DNA from: Kibdelosporangium banguiense | GTDB taxonomy: Bacteria > Actinomycetota > Actinomycetes > Mycobacteriales > Pseudonocardiaceae | DNA: 64,000 bases | Assembly: GCF_017876405.1 (NCBI RefSeq) | Contig: NZ_JAGINW010000001.1 | Span: 3,113,203-3,177,202 of the forward strand | Reading direction: 5' to 3' | Shown: positions 43,206 through 52,280 of the stretch, in pieces | Layout: each line of letters starts with the position of its first letter | Position numbering within the stretch: position 1 is the first letter of the stretch | The notes under the pieces: generated by a model | What the model was told of the DNA's origin: nothing | What the model saw: the letters and a program-made list of their open reading frames with translations, nothing else | Databases searched by the model: none | Position numbers and translations under genes: made by a program

Positions 43206-45737
43206 TCACTTAGATGGAGTATTCTCCGGTTCCAAGTAGCGTTTGCCATCAAAGTGGATTATACGGTTGGGAGAATCGGCGCACCATACCTCGGTTTCCC
43301 ATGCAATTTGTGCCAGGTCCTTGCGCATCTCCGCTCGGCTGGGGAAACAGCTGACGAAGACCAGCTCCGCTGTGCTCGCCGCAAATAGTGTTTTAAGCTC
43401 ACTGAAGCGTTGCACGTGTACAGGACCATGACTGGATGCTGCTTCGAGTAGGACCAGCCAGTTCTTATTCGGCATGAATACGACGAGGTCCGGCATCTTT
43501 CCGTGTTCATCGAACACCACACCAAGGTCGGTAAATGCTTCTCTCTCCACATGTTGCCATTTATTGCCGGCATCACCGATGTAGAGGATCTCACCCCCAG
43601 GCGTGTAGGCGGGGCAGAACTTCTCGATCATGTCACGGATTAGTGGATTCTGACCACCCGGACTAAGTGCGAGAGTCTTACCGCCGGGAAGAGTCAGTGG
43701 GATCCGCATCAACTCGCGATCGGCGGTATACTGTTGCAACAGGCCGGGAAGTTTCTCTAGGTAATCCGCGAGCGCTGAGGCGAATTCTTTGGTCTTGTAC
43801 TTGTGTATCAGCGCAATCGCAGGGTCGGTCAGTTGATAGCACCATTTAGGCGAGTTGATCGGCCGGTCGGGCTGATCTGGGTTTTGAACCACTAGGCCCG
43901 CTGCGGCAAACTGATGCAGCGTCTGGCGACGAATAGTCTCGCGGGTATTCGGCTTGTAGTCCCGACCATGGTGGGCCCGTAGAAAATCCATAATCTCGAC
44001 TGTCCGCAAAGGGGGGTTCGTGGCTTCGTCCCAGGGCTGGCCAGGATGCAGCTGGGCTAGGGCCAGTAACACGAGTGCGGACCGTTCGTTGTGGCGTTCT
44101 GCATCGAACTGCAATGCTTTCAGGAAGGTTCGAGCGTCTGCGACGGTCTGCTCGGCTGGGCTCGTCACTCCATGTCCCCCTGGGTCGTCGTCGAGTTGGC
44201 CAAACACGTGCAACTTAACTAGCTTGTCCATCTCATCTTGATCTGACCAATGCTCCGGTGTTAGCGCCTGACCCAACGCAATGAGGTTTTCCCGAGCGGG
44301 ATACTGCATATTCCGCAGATCGGTGGCGTTTACCTGCGTGTGGCCACTGAATTGCCTAAAGTACAGCTCCAGATTCTCTGAATTAAGCCACGCTGCGAGT
44401 CCAGCGGCAAGATCTGAGTCTAGCCCTTCATTCGCGTAGTGGAAAACATTGAGATGGTTCTCGAATCCGATCATCGACGTCGGGATATCCTCCGGGCCGA
44501 TTACACAAGCTACGACTCGACGCGGTTCCTCTTTCGCGCTCAGTCGCTTCACCAATACGTAGGTGCCTCGGGGCAAGAGAAGCTTCCGCGACCCAGGCGC
44601 GTCCATGATCGCGTTCGGCTTTCTGGTGCTCTCCGACGGCCACACCACTTTTCCGGAGCGGAAATGATGAGGGTAGATAAGCGGAACGGCACCGTTTTCG
44701 GGTTGTGATCGAAGATATTCGGTAGCTCGAAAGTCGACGACACGGCCTGTAGAAACTTGCAGTTTGAGATCTGGGAGAGTTGCTGGAAGCTTCGATACAA
44801 GCCAGTTACTCTTGTCATCCTCCACATCAGTAGGGATTCGCAAAAACATCTCAGGGTCGTCAGGCTTTACTAGCTCGTCATACGAGACAAGCCGCTCGTG
44901 CCCCTGATCGGCGTGGCCGTTCGTCGTCACGATGGCAGTTTTGTCTGGCCTACGACCGTTTGTCGCGCTGAAAACTATCGTCTCCTGAAGCACTGCGGAG
45001 TCCGCGAAGAGGGTCCCTCGCTCGTTAAATACGCACACTCGGTCCAAGCCGACTTTTGCTAGGAGGTCGCGTCGGAACGGCCGGAAGTAGGCTCCGTTAC
45101 AAAAGCTGCGCGGAGTAATTGCAACCAATTGACCTTGGGGGGCGAGCAAGCGAGTACTGAGGGCCAGGAACGCGGCATACAGGTTAGGAACCTCAACTCC
45201 AACCAATGAAAGATGCTTCCGGACGGACGACCCCCGTGCCACCTTGCCATACGGTGGATTCTGAATAACAACATCGAAATTGGGCTGTTCGTCTGGTCCG
45301 TCAAGGCTGCCCAAAATAAATGCGGTAGCCCATGGAATAAAGTCTGTCGAGACGATCTCGTATTCGAATTGACTATTGTGGGCGGCGGCGGTGACGCGAC
45401 AGTCTTCAAGAGTCGCACGCAAGGGCTCGTGAAGCGATGGATCAACTTCCACAACAGTTGCCATAATCTTCAAATCTGGCCGCTCTCGTAGCGCTCGACC
45501 AACCAGTGCGGCTGTCAGAACACCTGCACCGGCCCCTGGATCGAGCACGGACAGTGTGCTGGTTTGGTCCAGCCGCGGTTGAGCCGCGATCCGTTCAGCT
45601 ACTTCGCGGGGGGTGAAGAACTGTCCCAGCTCGCGACGTGTGGCAGGGGCCAGCTCCGTACCGGCAAGTAGCCGGCGCTCTTCCGTACGTGCGAGGAGAT
45701 CATCGATGGAGCTGGTTTCGCCGGCGCTTCCCGTCAT
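43206..45737 (-). CDS. Fused N6-adenine methyltransferase and BsuBI/PstI-type restriction endonuclease
   Basis: An 843-residue chain. The N-terminal part is a gamma-type adenine methyltransferase: SAM motif DPGAGAG (66-72) and catalytic NPPYGK (160-165), with QFFTPREVA ahead. The middle holds a target-recognition-like region (around 330-500) and a winged-helix segment. The C-terminal 150 residues match the BsuBI/PstI endonuclease family: GGQNPLIRDMIEKF, IGDAGNK, then MPDLVVFMPNKNWLVLLEAA with D750 and E765 as probable metal ligands. BsuBI and PstI methyltransferase and nuclease are normally separate proteins recognising CTGCAG; here both activities, and possibly a new specificity, are on one chain. 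Confidence 0.8.
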   Translation of the reverse strand: MTGSAGETSSIDDLLARTEERRLLAGTELAPATRRELGQFFTPREVAERIAAQPRLDQTSTLSVLDPGAGAGVLTAALVGRALRERPDLKIMATVVEVDPSLHEPLRATLEDCRVTAAAHNSQFEYEIVSTDFIPWATAFILGSLDGPDEQPNFDVVIQNPPYGKVARGSSVRKHLSLVGVEVPNLYAAFLALSTRLLAPQGQLVAITPRSFCNGAYFRPFRRDLLAKVGLDRVCVFNERGTLFADSAVLQETIVFSATNGRRPDKTAIVTTNGHADQGHERLVSYDELVKPDDPEMFLRIPTDVEDDKSNWLVSKLPATLPDLKLQVSTGRVVDFRATEYLRSQPENGAVPLIYPHHFRSGKVVWPSESTRKPNAIMDAPGSRKLLLPRGTYVLVKRLSAKEEPRRVVACVIGPEDIPTSMIGFENHLNVFHYANEGLDSDLAAGLAAWLNSENLELYFRQFSGHTQVNATDLRNMQYPARENLIALGQALTPEHWSDQDEMDKLVKLHVFGQLDDDPGGHGVTSPAEQTVADARTFLKALQFDAERHNERSALVLLALAQLHPGQPWDEATNPPLRTVEIMDFLRAHHGRDYKPNTRETIRRQTLHQFAAAGLVVQNPDQPDRPINSPKWCYQLTDPAIALIHKYKTKEFASALADYLEKLPGLLQQYTADRELMRIPLTLPGGKTLALSPGGQNPLIRDMIEKFCPAYTPGGEILYIGDAGNKWQHVEREAFTDLGVVFDEHGKMPDLVVFMPNKNWLVLLEAASSHGPVHVQRFSELKTLFAASTAELVFVSCFPSRAEMRKDLAQIAWETEVWCADSPNRIIHFDGKRYLEPENTPSK

Positions 45738-45846
45738 CGCGCCACCATATCGGGCTGTGTGGCCAAGGCTTTGGTAGTAGTACGGCGTGTCTATCGTTGC
45801 TGCTGTGGTGCAGGCAGGACCAGCGTCAACTCAGTCTGCGTCTCCT

Positions 45847-46572
45847 TCAGGCCGTTGCGATACGGCCAACACGGGCTAGCTCGATGTTGCCAGCAAAGCG
45901 AGCTTGGCAGCGCGCGAGCGCCTCGGCGGGCTTGAGGTCGGTCGTAAGACGGGTGAGAAGCACACGTTCGGCTTGGGCCTTGGTCGCGGTGTCAGCTGCA
46001 TCTTCGGGAGTGCAGTGATAGTCCTGGCTAGTGCTCGCACCCGCTTCGATCAACAGAAGGTTGACGTTTCGCGCCAGTTCAACCAACCTCTCGCTTGGGC
46101 CTGAGTCAGCAGAGTAGGCAAACGCGCGCTTGTCCTGCTGTGCCCGAAGTCCGAACGTCGGCGTACGATGTGGGAGCTTGTGAGCCTGCAACTCGAGTTG
46201 GCCAACACGTCTGCTGAGACCGTGGTGCAACTTCCCTATGGTAAACGCCTCTTCAGTTGCGCCGGAACGTCCCAACATCCCGTCGAGCCGTCGGTGCCAC
46301 CCCGGCGGTCCGAGAACAAGAGGGCGAGGCAGCGAGGGCGTGTGTACGTAGGCACTCCACGCGACCAGCAAATCGGCCCAGCGGGCGGGATGCAGATGGC
46401 TGATCCAGATGGTGGTGATGTTACGTAGGTAGGCGTGGCGTTGGAGCTCGGCGAATGTCCCTGCGCCGGCATCAACCCAGACAGCGTTGCCGCAGGCTCT
46501 AAGGAGGTAGCCAGAGCAAGGTTGCCCTGGGCGCGGATACACCGAGCCACATCCGAGCACAGTGATCGTCAT
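45847..46572 (-). CDS. Metallo-beta-lactamase-fold hydrolase with altered active site
   Basis: The chain begins TITVLGCGSVYPRPGQPCSG and has WVDAGAGTFAELQRH, a typical MBL-fold start like RNase Z or ComEC-type hydrolases. The signature H-x-H-x-D-H reads HLHPARWADL here: both histidines remain but the Asp and third His positions are Ala and Arg, so metal binding is probably impaired. A later SADSG strand and LLIEAG follow the fold. The start could be ATG 46572 or ATG 46599. Function unknown. Confidence 0.6.
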   Translation of the reverse strand: MTITVLGCGSVYPRPGQPCSGYLLRACGNAVWVDAGAGTFAELQRHAYLRNITTIWISHLHPARWADLLVAWSAYVHTPSLPRPLVLGPPGWHRRLDGMLGRSGATEEAFTIGKLHHGLSRRVGQLELQAHKLPHRTPTFGLRAQQDKRAFAYSADSGPSERLVELARNVNLLLIEAGASTSQDYHCTPEDAADTATKAQAERVLLTRLTTDLKPAEALARCQARFAGNIELARVGRIATA

Positions 46573-46952
46573 CACGGCATCCGAGTTGATGGCGTTCATA
46601 CTCGCGACTTCATACCCTTCGTCCCGGCCACTAGCCACTCGCTGATCCGCACCTCTACTGCTGGTGCACCCCTCCCATCGTGCTGCGGCTACGTCATCGA
46701 GGATCACCAAACAAGCCTCCTCTGCCGTAATCGAGCCATGGACCGACGGTCCGGGTGTTTGCGTCTGACGTGAGCATACGCAGATGGCTGGCGTTGGGAC
46801 CGTTGGTCGATTGTTCAGCGGCCTGCTCTGATCTCACTGCGCTCTGGAACGTCCTAGGAGAGCGCCAACCATCTTGGAGTGCAAAGAAAATGTAGGGTTG
46901 TGGTTGTGAGGTAGCGCCTATCGGTGCTACCCCACAACAGCTGTGGAACCGC

Positions 46953-47342
46953 CTAGTTGATGGACTGGACCGAGTGCAGTTCGATCTCGCTGAAACTTGA
47001 ATCCACGATCAGGTTATCCACGCGAGACAGATCGGGTTCCAGAAATGTTGCTACGTCTGCACGGACGACCTCCACATTTCGACTATGGACAATGAAACCG
47101 CCCGCGATATGGTAGTGAACCTGAATGCAAGGCAATTGATCTTCCCCCGACTCAACAGCGTTTATGGCCGTAATTGTGGCGTCGAACTCGATCGAGGCAC
47201 GCACGAGCCCGGAGATGCCGTCAAGTTTGAGGCCTATCATGGAGTCGTCGCCAGCCCTTCCGATCTCAACGTTATCAGTTGTCGTGTGGTAGCGACCGCC
47301 GACACTGAAGCTGACTTTGACCTGGTTACGGGAGGACATCAT
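46953..47342 (-). CDS. Beta-rich hypothetical protein
   Basis: A 129-residue product whose ATG at 47342 overlaps the stop of the 61-residue gene (ATGA). Sequence alternates beta strands (QVKVSFSVGGRYHTTTDNVE, later IQVHYHIAGGFIVHSRNVEV), resembling a small immunoglobulin-like or barrel domain with no enzyme motif. Probably one of a coupled pair of small soluble proteins. Confidence 0.45.
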   Translation of the reverse strand: MMSSRNQVKVSFSVGGRYHTTTDNVEIGRAGDDSMIGLKLDGISGLVRASIEFDATITAINAVESGEDQLPCIQVHYHIAGGFIVHSRNVEVVRADVATFLEPDLSRVDNLIVDSSFSEIELHSVQSIN

Positions 47343-47524
47343 GCTGAAGTGCTGTCTGAACGGCTGATGATAGTTTCGCCGTCCCAAATGCTAACTGCAT
47401 CAAACCCGCTTGAGTCCAAAACCGTCGAATTAAGACTGTCAATAAACGTGATGTGAGATCGAACATCATCAATGGCATGGGCAAGCCGTGGAGGTTGAAT
47501 TGTCGTGATCACGCCGTCGAACAT
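47339..47524 (-). CDS. Small hypothetical protein coupled to the preceding entry
   Basis: Starts at ATG 47524 with GGAGG about 8 bp upstream, 61 residues (MFDGVITTIQPPRLAHAIDD...). It is an alpha/beta sequence without motifs. The stop-start overlap with the next gene indicates co-translation. A hairpin terminator lies just upstream at 47571-47616, consistent with a separate promoter. Confidence 0.45.
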   Translation of the reverse strand: MFDGVITTIQPPRLAHAIDDVRSHITFIDSLNSTVLDSSGFDAVSIWDGETIISRSDSTSA

Positions 47525-47570
47525 TGCGCCCGTTCCTCCCTTGATACTCAAAAGGCAGTGACCTCGAGTG

Positions 47571-47616
47571 GGCCACCCCTGCGCACGCTGCGCGATGAGT
47601 GTGCGCAGGGGTGGCC
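47571..47616. terminator. Hairpin terminator
   Basis: GGCCACCCCTGCGCAC pairs with GTGCGCAGGGGTGGCC across a 14-nt loop. It separates the 47.5 kb gene pair from the gene-poor stretch. Confidence 0.7.
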
Positions 47617-48190
47617 GAAGAAGTCGGATGCAGCTTTCAAGGTATCAAAACGGCCACTTTAGGTTCAGTGAACTGCTGAACAAAAGAGGACTCGTAGAGA
47701 CAGGTAAAGTAGATGACTGTCGTCAATCTCTGACTCGCCTATCTTGTTATATCAAAGCTTACGTGCATATTCAATGCGCCACTATGAAATAGTGCAGCGT
47801 TGATCGACGCGAGTATCTGAAGCGACGATCAAGAGGTCTGCGCGAGCTTGCTAGCAAAGTGAAAAAAGTTGGTTAGGTTAAGCGATCTTACCGAAGATGT
47901 GCAGGTGGGGTGATATGTCGTAGCGGGTGTCGGCGTGGATGGCGCGTTGAGAGGTTTAACGCCGACGTGCTTTCGTTTTGCCACGCGGGGGATAGGGTTC
48001 GACGTCCTCGGATGCGGCGAAGCCCGATCTCGTCATCATCGATGATCGCCCTTTTAGAGAGTGAGGGAAACCCGCCTGATCGGTGATCTGGCGACGGGCG
48101 GGGTAGCGGTTTCCCTGAAGGTTCAAAACCGGCACTTTTGTTGCCGTACGATATCTTTTCGTTGATTCGTTGCTCGCCATTCCTGTCAGT
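47617..48190. other. Gene-poor stretch with possible decayed ORF
   Basis: About 570 bp. A 74-codon minus-strand frame (47956-48180) begins beside the nuclease gene but shows no ribosome site or recognised domain and could be a remnant. Nothing else supportable. Confidence 0.35.
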
Positions 48191-49312
48191 TTATGTAACT
48201 GAGCTTTGCGCGAGGCGTCGGCGTAGCTCTTTCAGGCGTACTGGGCGGCCGCTTGTAGGGTCGGGTGCCTTCCAGAAGTCCCAGCCATCGGTGGCCCGGG
48301 TCGTGTCCTTAAGGTCGGAGTCGGCAATGTCGATCTTGACGGCTTCGCCAGCAGCGCTTAGCGAGGTATAGGTCGTCCCTTTGACGCGGACTGACCCGTC
48401 AGGGAGAAGTTCGGCCTGCCGCGTCTGGTGTCGCCACTCCGCGGTCAGCGGCCTTCTGGTCGACAACATACCGGCGTTGATCAGGTCTCGAAGAGTTAGT
48501 GCCCGCTCTGCTGCACTGACCGTGACTCGCCTGCCGGAAGTTGCCGACGAGGCAGGGACAGGCGGTCGATCGGGCTGGTGGAGGTCTACCGGAGGGGCCG
48601 ATGACGGTGTGCTGGTTGTGAGGCGGGTGCCAGCAAGCGGGACGGTGACAGGAAAGTCGAAGCTGGCACGAGCCCGCATGAGGCTTGCCCGGATGTCAGC
48701 ACGGTTGAGGTCCGGTGCTTGTTTGAGGATCATGCTGACCAGTTCACGCGGTGGTTCCTGTCCGCCAAACAACGTGGTGAGTGCGCCATGAACCTGGCGG
48801 TCGACGAAATAGCTTTTCCACAGTTCCTGGATGCGGTTGTCGCGCAAGTCGTCACGCCCCAGCAGCGCAAGGACCTCGGCCGCCTGGTCGATGTCGTCGG
48901 CGAGCCGGACGGAGCGGAACAGCTTCTGCTCGATCGGTACGGGGGCGTGCGCGTTGTAGATGCGCCACTCCGACCCGTCGGTCAGCACGACCCACTCGAC
49001 GCCGGCGACAGCGGCATAGCTGATCGTCTGGTTCGCCCACCGAGGATCGTCCAGGTTCTCGCCCAAGCCCTTCGCCTCAATGAACAACCGTGGGGTCCGC
49101 ATGATCAGCAGGGCGTAGTCGACTGGATTGTCAGCGCTGCGTCGGCGATATTCCCGGTGTACTTCGTCGGGGTCGAGGACGTCCCAGCCAAGAGCTTTGA
49201 TCACTGGCTCGATCAGACTGGCCTTGGTGTTCTGCTCGCCGATCCGCTGTCCTTGGCGCGTGTAGCGATCGAGCCGCTCGACGCAATCCTTGATCGTGTC
49301 ATACAGCGCCAC
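48191..49312 (-). CDS. PD-(D/E)XK type I restriction N-terminal-like protein with RAMA domain
   Basis: A 373-residue protein. Residues 20-130 match the type I HsdR N-terminal nuclease domain: IEPVIKALGWDVLD, then VDYALLIMRTPRLFIEAKGL with D65, E79 and K81 as the PD-(D/E)XK triad. After a Pro-rich linker the C-terminal domain (ALTLRDLINAGMLSTRRPLT, then DGSVRVKGTTYTSLSAAGEA, GWDFWKAP) is the RAMA domain, found with restriction systems and proposed to recognise DNA modification. The combination suggests a modification-linked nuclease, perhaps type IV-like. It has no methyltransferase partner adjacent. Confidence 0.75.
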   Translation of the reverse strand: MALYDTIKDCVERLDRYTRQGQRIGEQNTKASLIEPVIKALGWDVLDPDEVHREYRRRSADNPVDYALLIMRTPRLFIEAKGLGENLDDPRWANQTISYAAVAGVEWVVLTDGSEWRIYNAHAPVPIEQKLFRSVRLADDIDQAAEVLALLGRDDLRDNRIQELWKSYFVDRQVHGALTTLFGGQEPPRELVSMILKQAPDLNRADIRASLMRARASFDFPVTVPLAGTRLTTSTPSSAPPVDLHQPDRPPVPASSATSGRRVTVSAAERALTLRDLINAGMLSTRRPLTAEWRHQTRQAELLPDGSVRVKGTTYTSLSAAGEAVKIDIADSDLKDTTRATDGWDFWKAPDPTSGRPVRLKELRRRLAQSSVT

Positions 49313-49489
49313 CGCCGCCTCCCGCCGCCGTCCTGGACACTTCCGATCAATCCAGCTGAAGTGTATTGCTGGTTACGGCGCTACTCGTGCCTCTTCGTTC
49401 ACGCAGACAAAACCATCCGTGCGGGTGTAACGGCTTGGGGCACGGCGACGAACCACTCGGCAGATAGCTTGAGGGGTGAGGAGCACCTG

Positions 49490-49888
49490 ATGAGACGGAC
49501 GCCGTCAACCTTCGGCTTATCGGACGCCACGTGGGACTCAGCCAAAGCGCAGCTGCGCGCTGCCATTCTCGAAGCAGCTCGAGCCCGACAGATGACGTGG
49601 TACAGCCATGTCGCTGCTCAAGTGACTGCGGTGCACGTTGATCCCTTCTCGGCGCTCATGAATCACTTGCTTGGCGCCATCCTTGAGGACGAGCACGCAG
49701 CCGACCAGCCACTTCTCACCGCCATCGTGACCCACAAGGACGGCGACAAGGAGCCAGGCCCTGGCTTCTACGACATGGCCAGGTCGCTTGGATACCGCTT
49801 CGACGAGCCGTACGTCTTCTGGGCGACGCAGGTCCAGGACATTTTCAAGCAACACGGGCAGCCGAGGCGACGCAGCTCGCAGCTATGA
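49490..49888 (+). CDS. Small hypothetical protein, helical
   Basis: A 132-residue product from ATG 49490 with GAGGAG upstream, running between the nuclease gene (minus) and the recombinase. It has a helical N-terminal half (SAKAQLRAAILEAARARQMT) and a central AAQVTAVHVDPFSALMNHLL; the C-terminus is basic. The in-frame extension to 48719 is antisense to the nuclease gene and is not used. Function unknown. Confidence 0.5.
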   Translation: MRRTPSTFGLSDATWDSAKAQLRAAILEAARARQMTWYSHVAAQVTAVHVDPFSALMNHLLGAILEDEHAADQPLLTAIVTHKDGDKEPGPGFYDMARSLGYRFDEPYVFWATQVQDIFKQHGQPRRRSSQL

Positions 49889-49994
49889 TCCGCGTACCGA
49901 GGTCTGTCGCGTCACCAGTCGCCATACCTGGATAACCAGTCTTGTCGTACCCAGAGGGGAACCCCGTTGTACAGCGGGTGTTATCGCAGTCTGG

Positions 49995-52061
49995 TCAGCA
50001 CTGTGGTGGGGACCAGCGCAGCAGGTTGAGGAGGACAGGCGCGACTTCGCCGCGCAGTCGTTCAGCTTCCCCGTTGTGGGCGTAGTCGACGTAACCGGCG
50101 TATGTGCGGTCGCCGCTCCGTTCCCGTTGCTGGACATAGGACCACACCGGCTGGCCAGGCTCAGGTTCCGCAAGATCGTTGATTTGCGCTCCAAGTACTT
50201 TCCCAGCCTTCGCATGGGTGATCGCCCTCTCCGCGTGGGTGATCTCTCTTTGCAAGTCGGCGGGCAGCCGGATGGTCATCGTCACATGGCCAGCCCTGTC
50301 CGTGAGCTGGACGGCGAGCTGGGTGCTCTTCAACAGCTTTCGTACCAGTGGCTCAGGCGCTTTGGCGAGGTCGAACGGCTGGGAGGGCAGCGCGTCCAGC
50401 AGGGCCATGTCCACTGCGCTCACACCGTTGGAGTCGTTGTCCTCGGCGGCGTCCAGTCGGGCGACTACAGCCTGCTTCCGGGTCTCCAACTCGTTATAGC
50501 TGTTGCGGAGGGCCGCGGTGAACGGGTCGTCCGGATCGCTGTCTTGGACCTGGCGCAGGATCGCTTTCTGCCGCCGGACCGCGTCGGCCACGTCCCGCTG
50601 TAGCCGTTCTCGCTCCTCCTGCCGCTTACGAGCAGCCTGTTCGTCGACTGCGGCCAGATCGGCAGCCAGGATGTCCCGGCGGTGCGCACCGAACACCTGG
50701 TCGGCGAAGAACCGCGACACCGCGTCCAAGAGGGCGTCTTCTCGGAGGTAGATCGCCCTGGGGTGACCTCCGTGTGTGCCGGGATGGTTGTGGTTGTGGC
50801 CGCGGGACAAGCACGCGTAGTAGACGACGTTGCGACGGTAATTCCCGTGCATCCGGCGACCACACGCGCAGAACATCAAGCTCCGCATCACGTATGTCCG
50901 CGTCGTTGCGGGGTGGGAATTCCGCTCGTCGCTGTCACGAGACCCCCGCGTGGCTTGTCGACGGGCGATGAGTTGGTCGTACATCCACTTCGGGATCAGC
51001 GGTTCGTGTGCGGGCTCGGTCGACCACACCCACTTCACCGGATCGTTGACCTTCCCGCCCCGCGACTTCCTGGCACGCCGGTTGAACACCTGATACCCCG
51101 TGTACTTCGGGTTGCGGAGGATGTCGTACACACTGGTCTTCGCCCACGATCCACGTGCCCGCTGCTTGCCCGGGGGTTCCGGCGGCGGATACCTGACCAA
51201 GTCCGCGTTCAACCGCTCGGCGATGGTGTCGTAGCCAATCCCTTCGTAGTACCGCCACAAGGCGATTTGCGTGACGGTCTCGGCTCGTAGGCCATCCGGT
51301 TCTAGCCGAGTCTTGGTCAGCCCTTTGCCGGCCTTGACCGGGTTGGGATGGCGGAAAGTCTTGGCCTTATAGCCGTACAGCGGTTTGCCGATGTTCCACC
51401 CTTCACGCACGTGCGTGCACAACCCACTCCAGGACTGCTCCAGGGTGTTCAACACTTCGTACTCGGCGACCGACTGGTTGATCCGCCGCTGCAGGATTTG
51501 CTGTGCTCTGCTGCCTGTCAGCGTGATCGGCTCGTTGGCCGCGAACAACGGCACCTCGGCTCGCTCCAACGCGCGCTCGATGACCAGTCCTTCGTACGCA
51601 CGGCGAGCAACGCGAGAAACGGACTCACAGATCACGACGTCAAACCGTCGCCCGGCGCGCACCGCCTCGTCCAGCAAGTCGGCAATGCCGCCATCACGCG
51701 CAATCGGGATGTCGAACCGGTCGTAGTCAGTCCCGCGGCCGCGACGATCCAGTTCCATCCGGCCGGACTCGACGTCATAGAAGTGCGCCACGATCACCCA
51801 CGACTCCGGAAGCGCTGACTTGCAGTTCCCCAACTGCCGCACGATCGATTGACGCGGATCCTGAAGGTCCTCAGTGGACGTGCGGGCCAAAAACGCCACT
51901 CGCACCTCGTCGCGCAACAACAGTGCCGACACACCCAACGGTGACACCGCATAGTCGGACAACCCGGACGGGCCTGAGGCTGGCACTGGCGCCGACAACG
52001 TCCCCGCGCGCCAGCCCAGCTCCGGGGACGACAGGTTGGCGGCAGGCTTGTCGGGCACCAT
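49995..52061 (-). CDS. Large serine recombinase/integrase
   Basis: A 688-residue protein. The resolvase-type catalytic domain occupies residues 50-190 (VRVAFLARTSTEDLQDPRQS with the active Ser, then CESVSRVARRAYEGLVIERA). The recombinase domain follows (LNADLVRYPPPEPPGKQRAR), then a zinc ribbon with CACGRRMHGNYRRNVVYYAC and a long coiled-coil C-terminus. This is a phage- or element-type large serine integrase that needs attP/attB sites. It is flanked by the RAMA gene and a decayed copy of its linker, marking it as part of a mobile module. Confidence 0.85.
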   Translation of the reverse strand: MVPDKPAANLSSPELGWRAGTLSAPVPASGPSGLSDYAVSPLGVSALLLRDEVRVAFLARTSTEDLQDPRQSIVRQLGNCKSALPESWVIVAHFYDVESGRMELDRRGRGTDYDRFDIPIARDGGIADLLDEAVRAGRRFDVVICESVSRVARRAYEGLVIERALERAEVPLFAANEPITLTGSRAQQILQRRINQSVAEYEVLNTLEQSWSGLCTHVREGWNIGKPLYGYKAKTFRHPNPVKAGKGLTKTRLEPDGLRAETVTQIALWRYYEGIGYDTIAERLNADLVRYPPPEPPGKQRARGSWAKTSVYDILRNPKYTGYQVFNRRARKSRGGKVNDPVKWVWSTEPAHEPLIPKWMYDQLIARRQATRGSRDSDERNSHPATTRTYVMRSLMFCACGRRMHGNYRRNVVYYACLSRGHNHNHPGTHGGHPRAIYLREDALLDAVSRFFADQVFGAHRRDILAADLAAVDEQAARKRQEERERLQRDVADAVRRQKAILRQVQDSDPDDPFTAALRNSYNELETRKQAVVARLDAAEDNDSNGVSAVDMALLDALPSQPFDLAKAPEPLVRKLLKSTQLAVQLTDRAGHVTMTIRLPADLQREITHAERAITHAKAGKVLGAQINDLAEPEPGQPVWSYVQQRERSGDRTYAGYVDYAHNGEAERLRGEVAPVLLNLLRWSPPQC

Positions 52062-52096
52062 GTGGCCGCACCCTCCTCAATAGACTGTGAGCGAGA

Positions 52097-52207
52097 TGAT
52101 CAGCTGTTCGGTCGCAACATACCGTGTTGATCTAGTCGCGAAGAGTTAGTGCTCGCTCTGTTGCGCACGCTGTGACTTATCCGCTGAATGTTGTCGACGA
52201 GGCAGAG
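52097..52207 (-). pseudogene. Decayed copy of the RAMA-gene linker/start region
   Basis: About 110 bp here match 48453-48556 inside the RAMA gene, in the same orientation: both share ACAACATACC or CAACATACCG, then GAAGAGTTAGTGC, GCTCTG, GTGACT and CGACGAGGCAG at matched spacing, about three bases in four identical by eye. Frames are broken, so this is the relic of a second RAMA-type gene next to the recombinase start. Confidence 0.6.
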
Positions 52208-52280
52208 AGACGAGTTGGTCGCGGACACTGGGCCCTGTGGGGCATGGACAGCCATCCGAGTGGGCTGTACGAGTTGAGGA

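Noticed and set aside
48719..49489. Upstream extension of the 49490 gene
   Set aside because: The frame runs antisense through the RAMA gene; the ribosome site at 49480-49486 fits ATG 49490.
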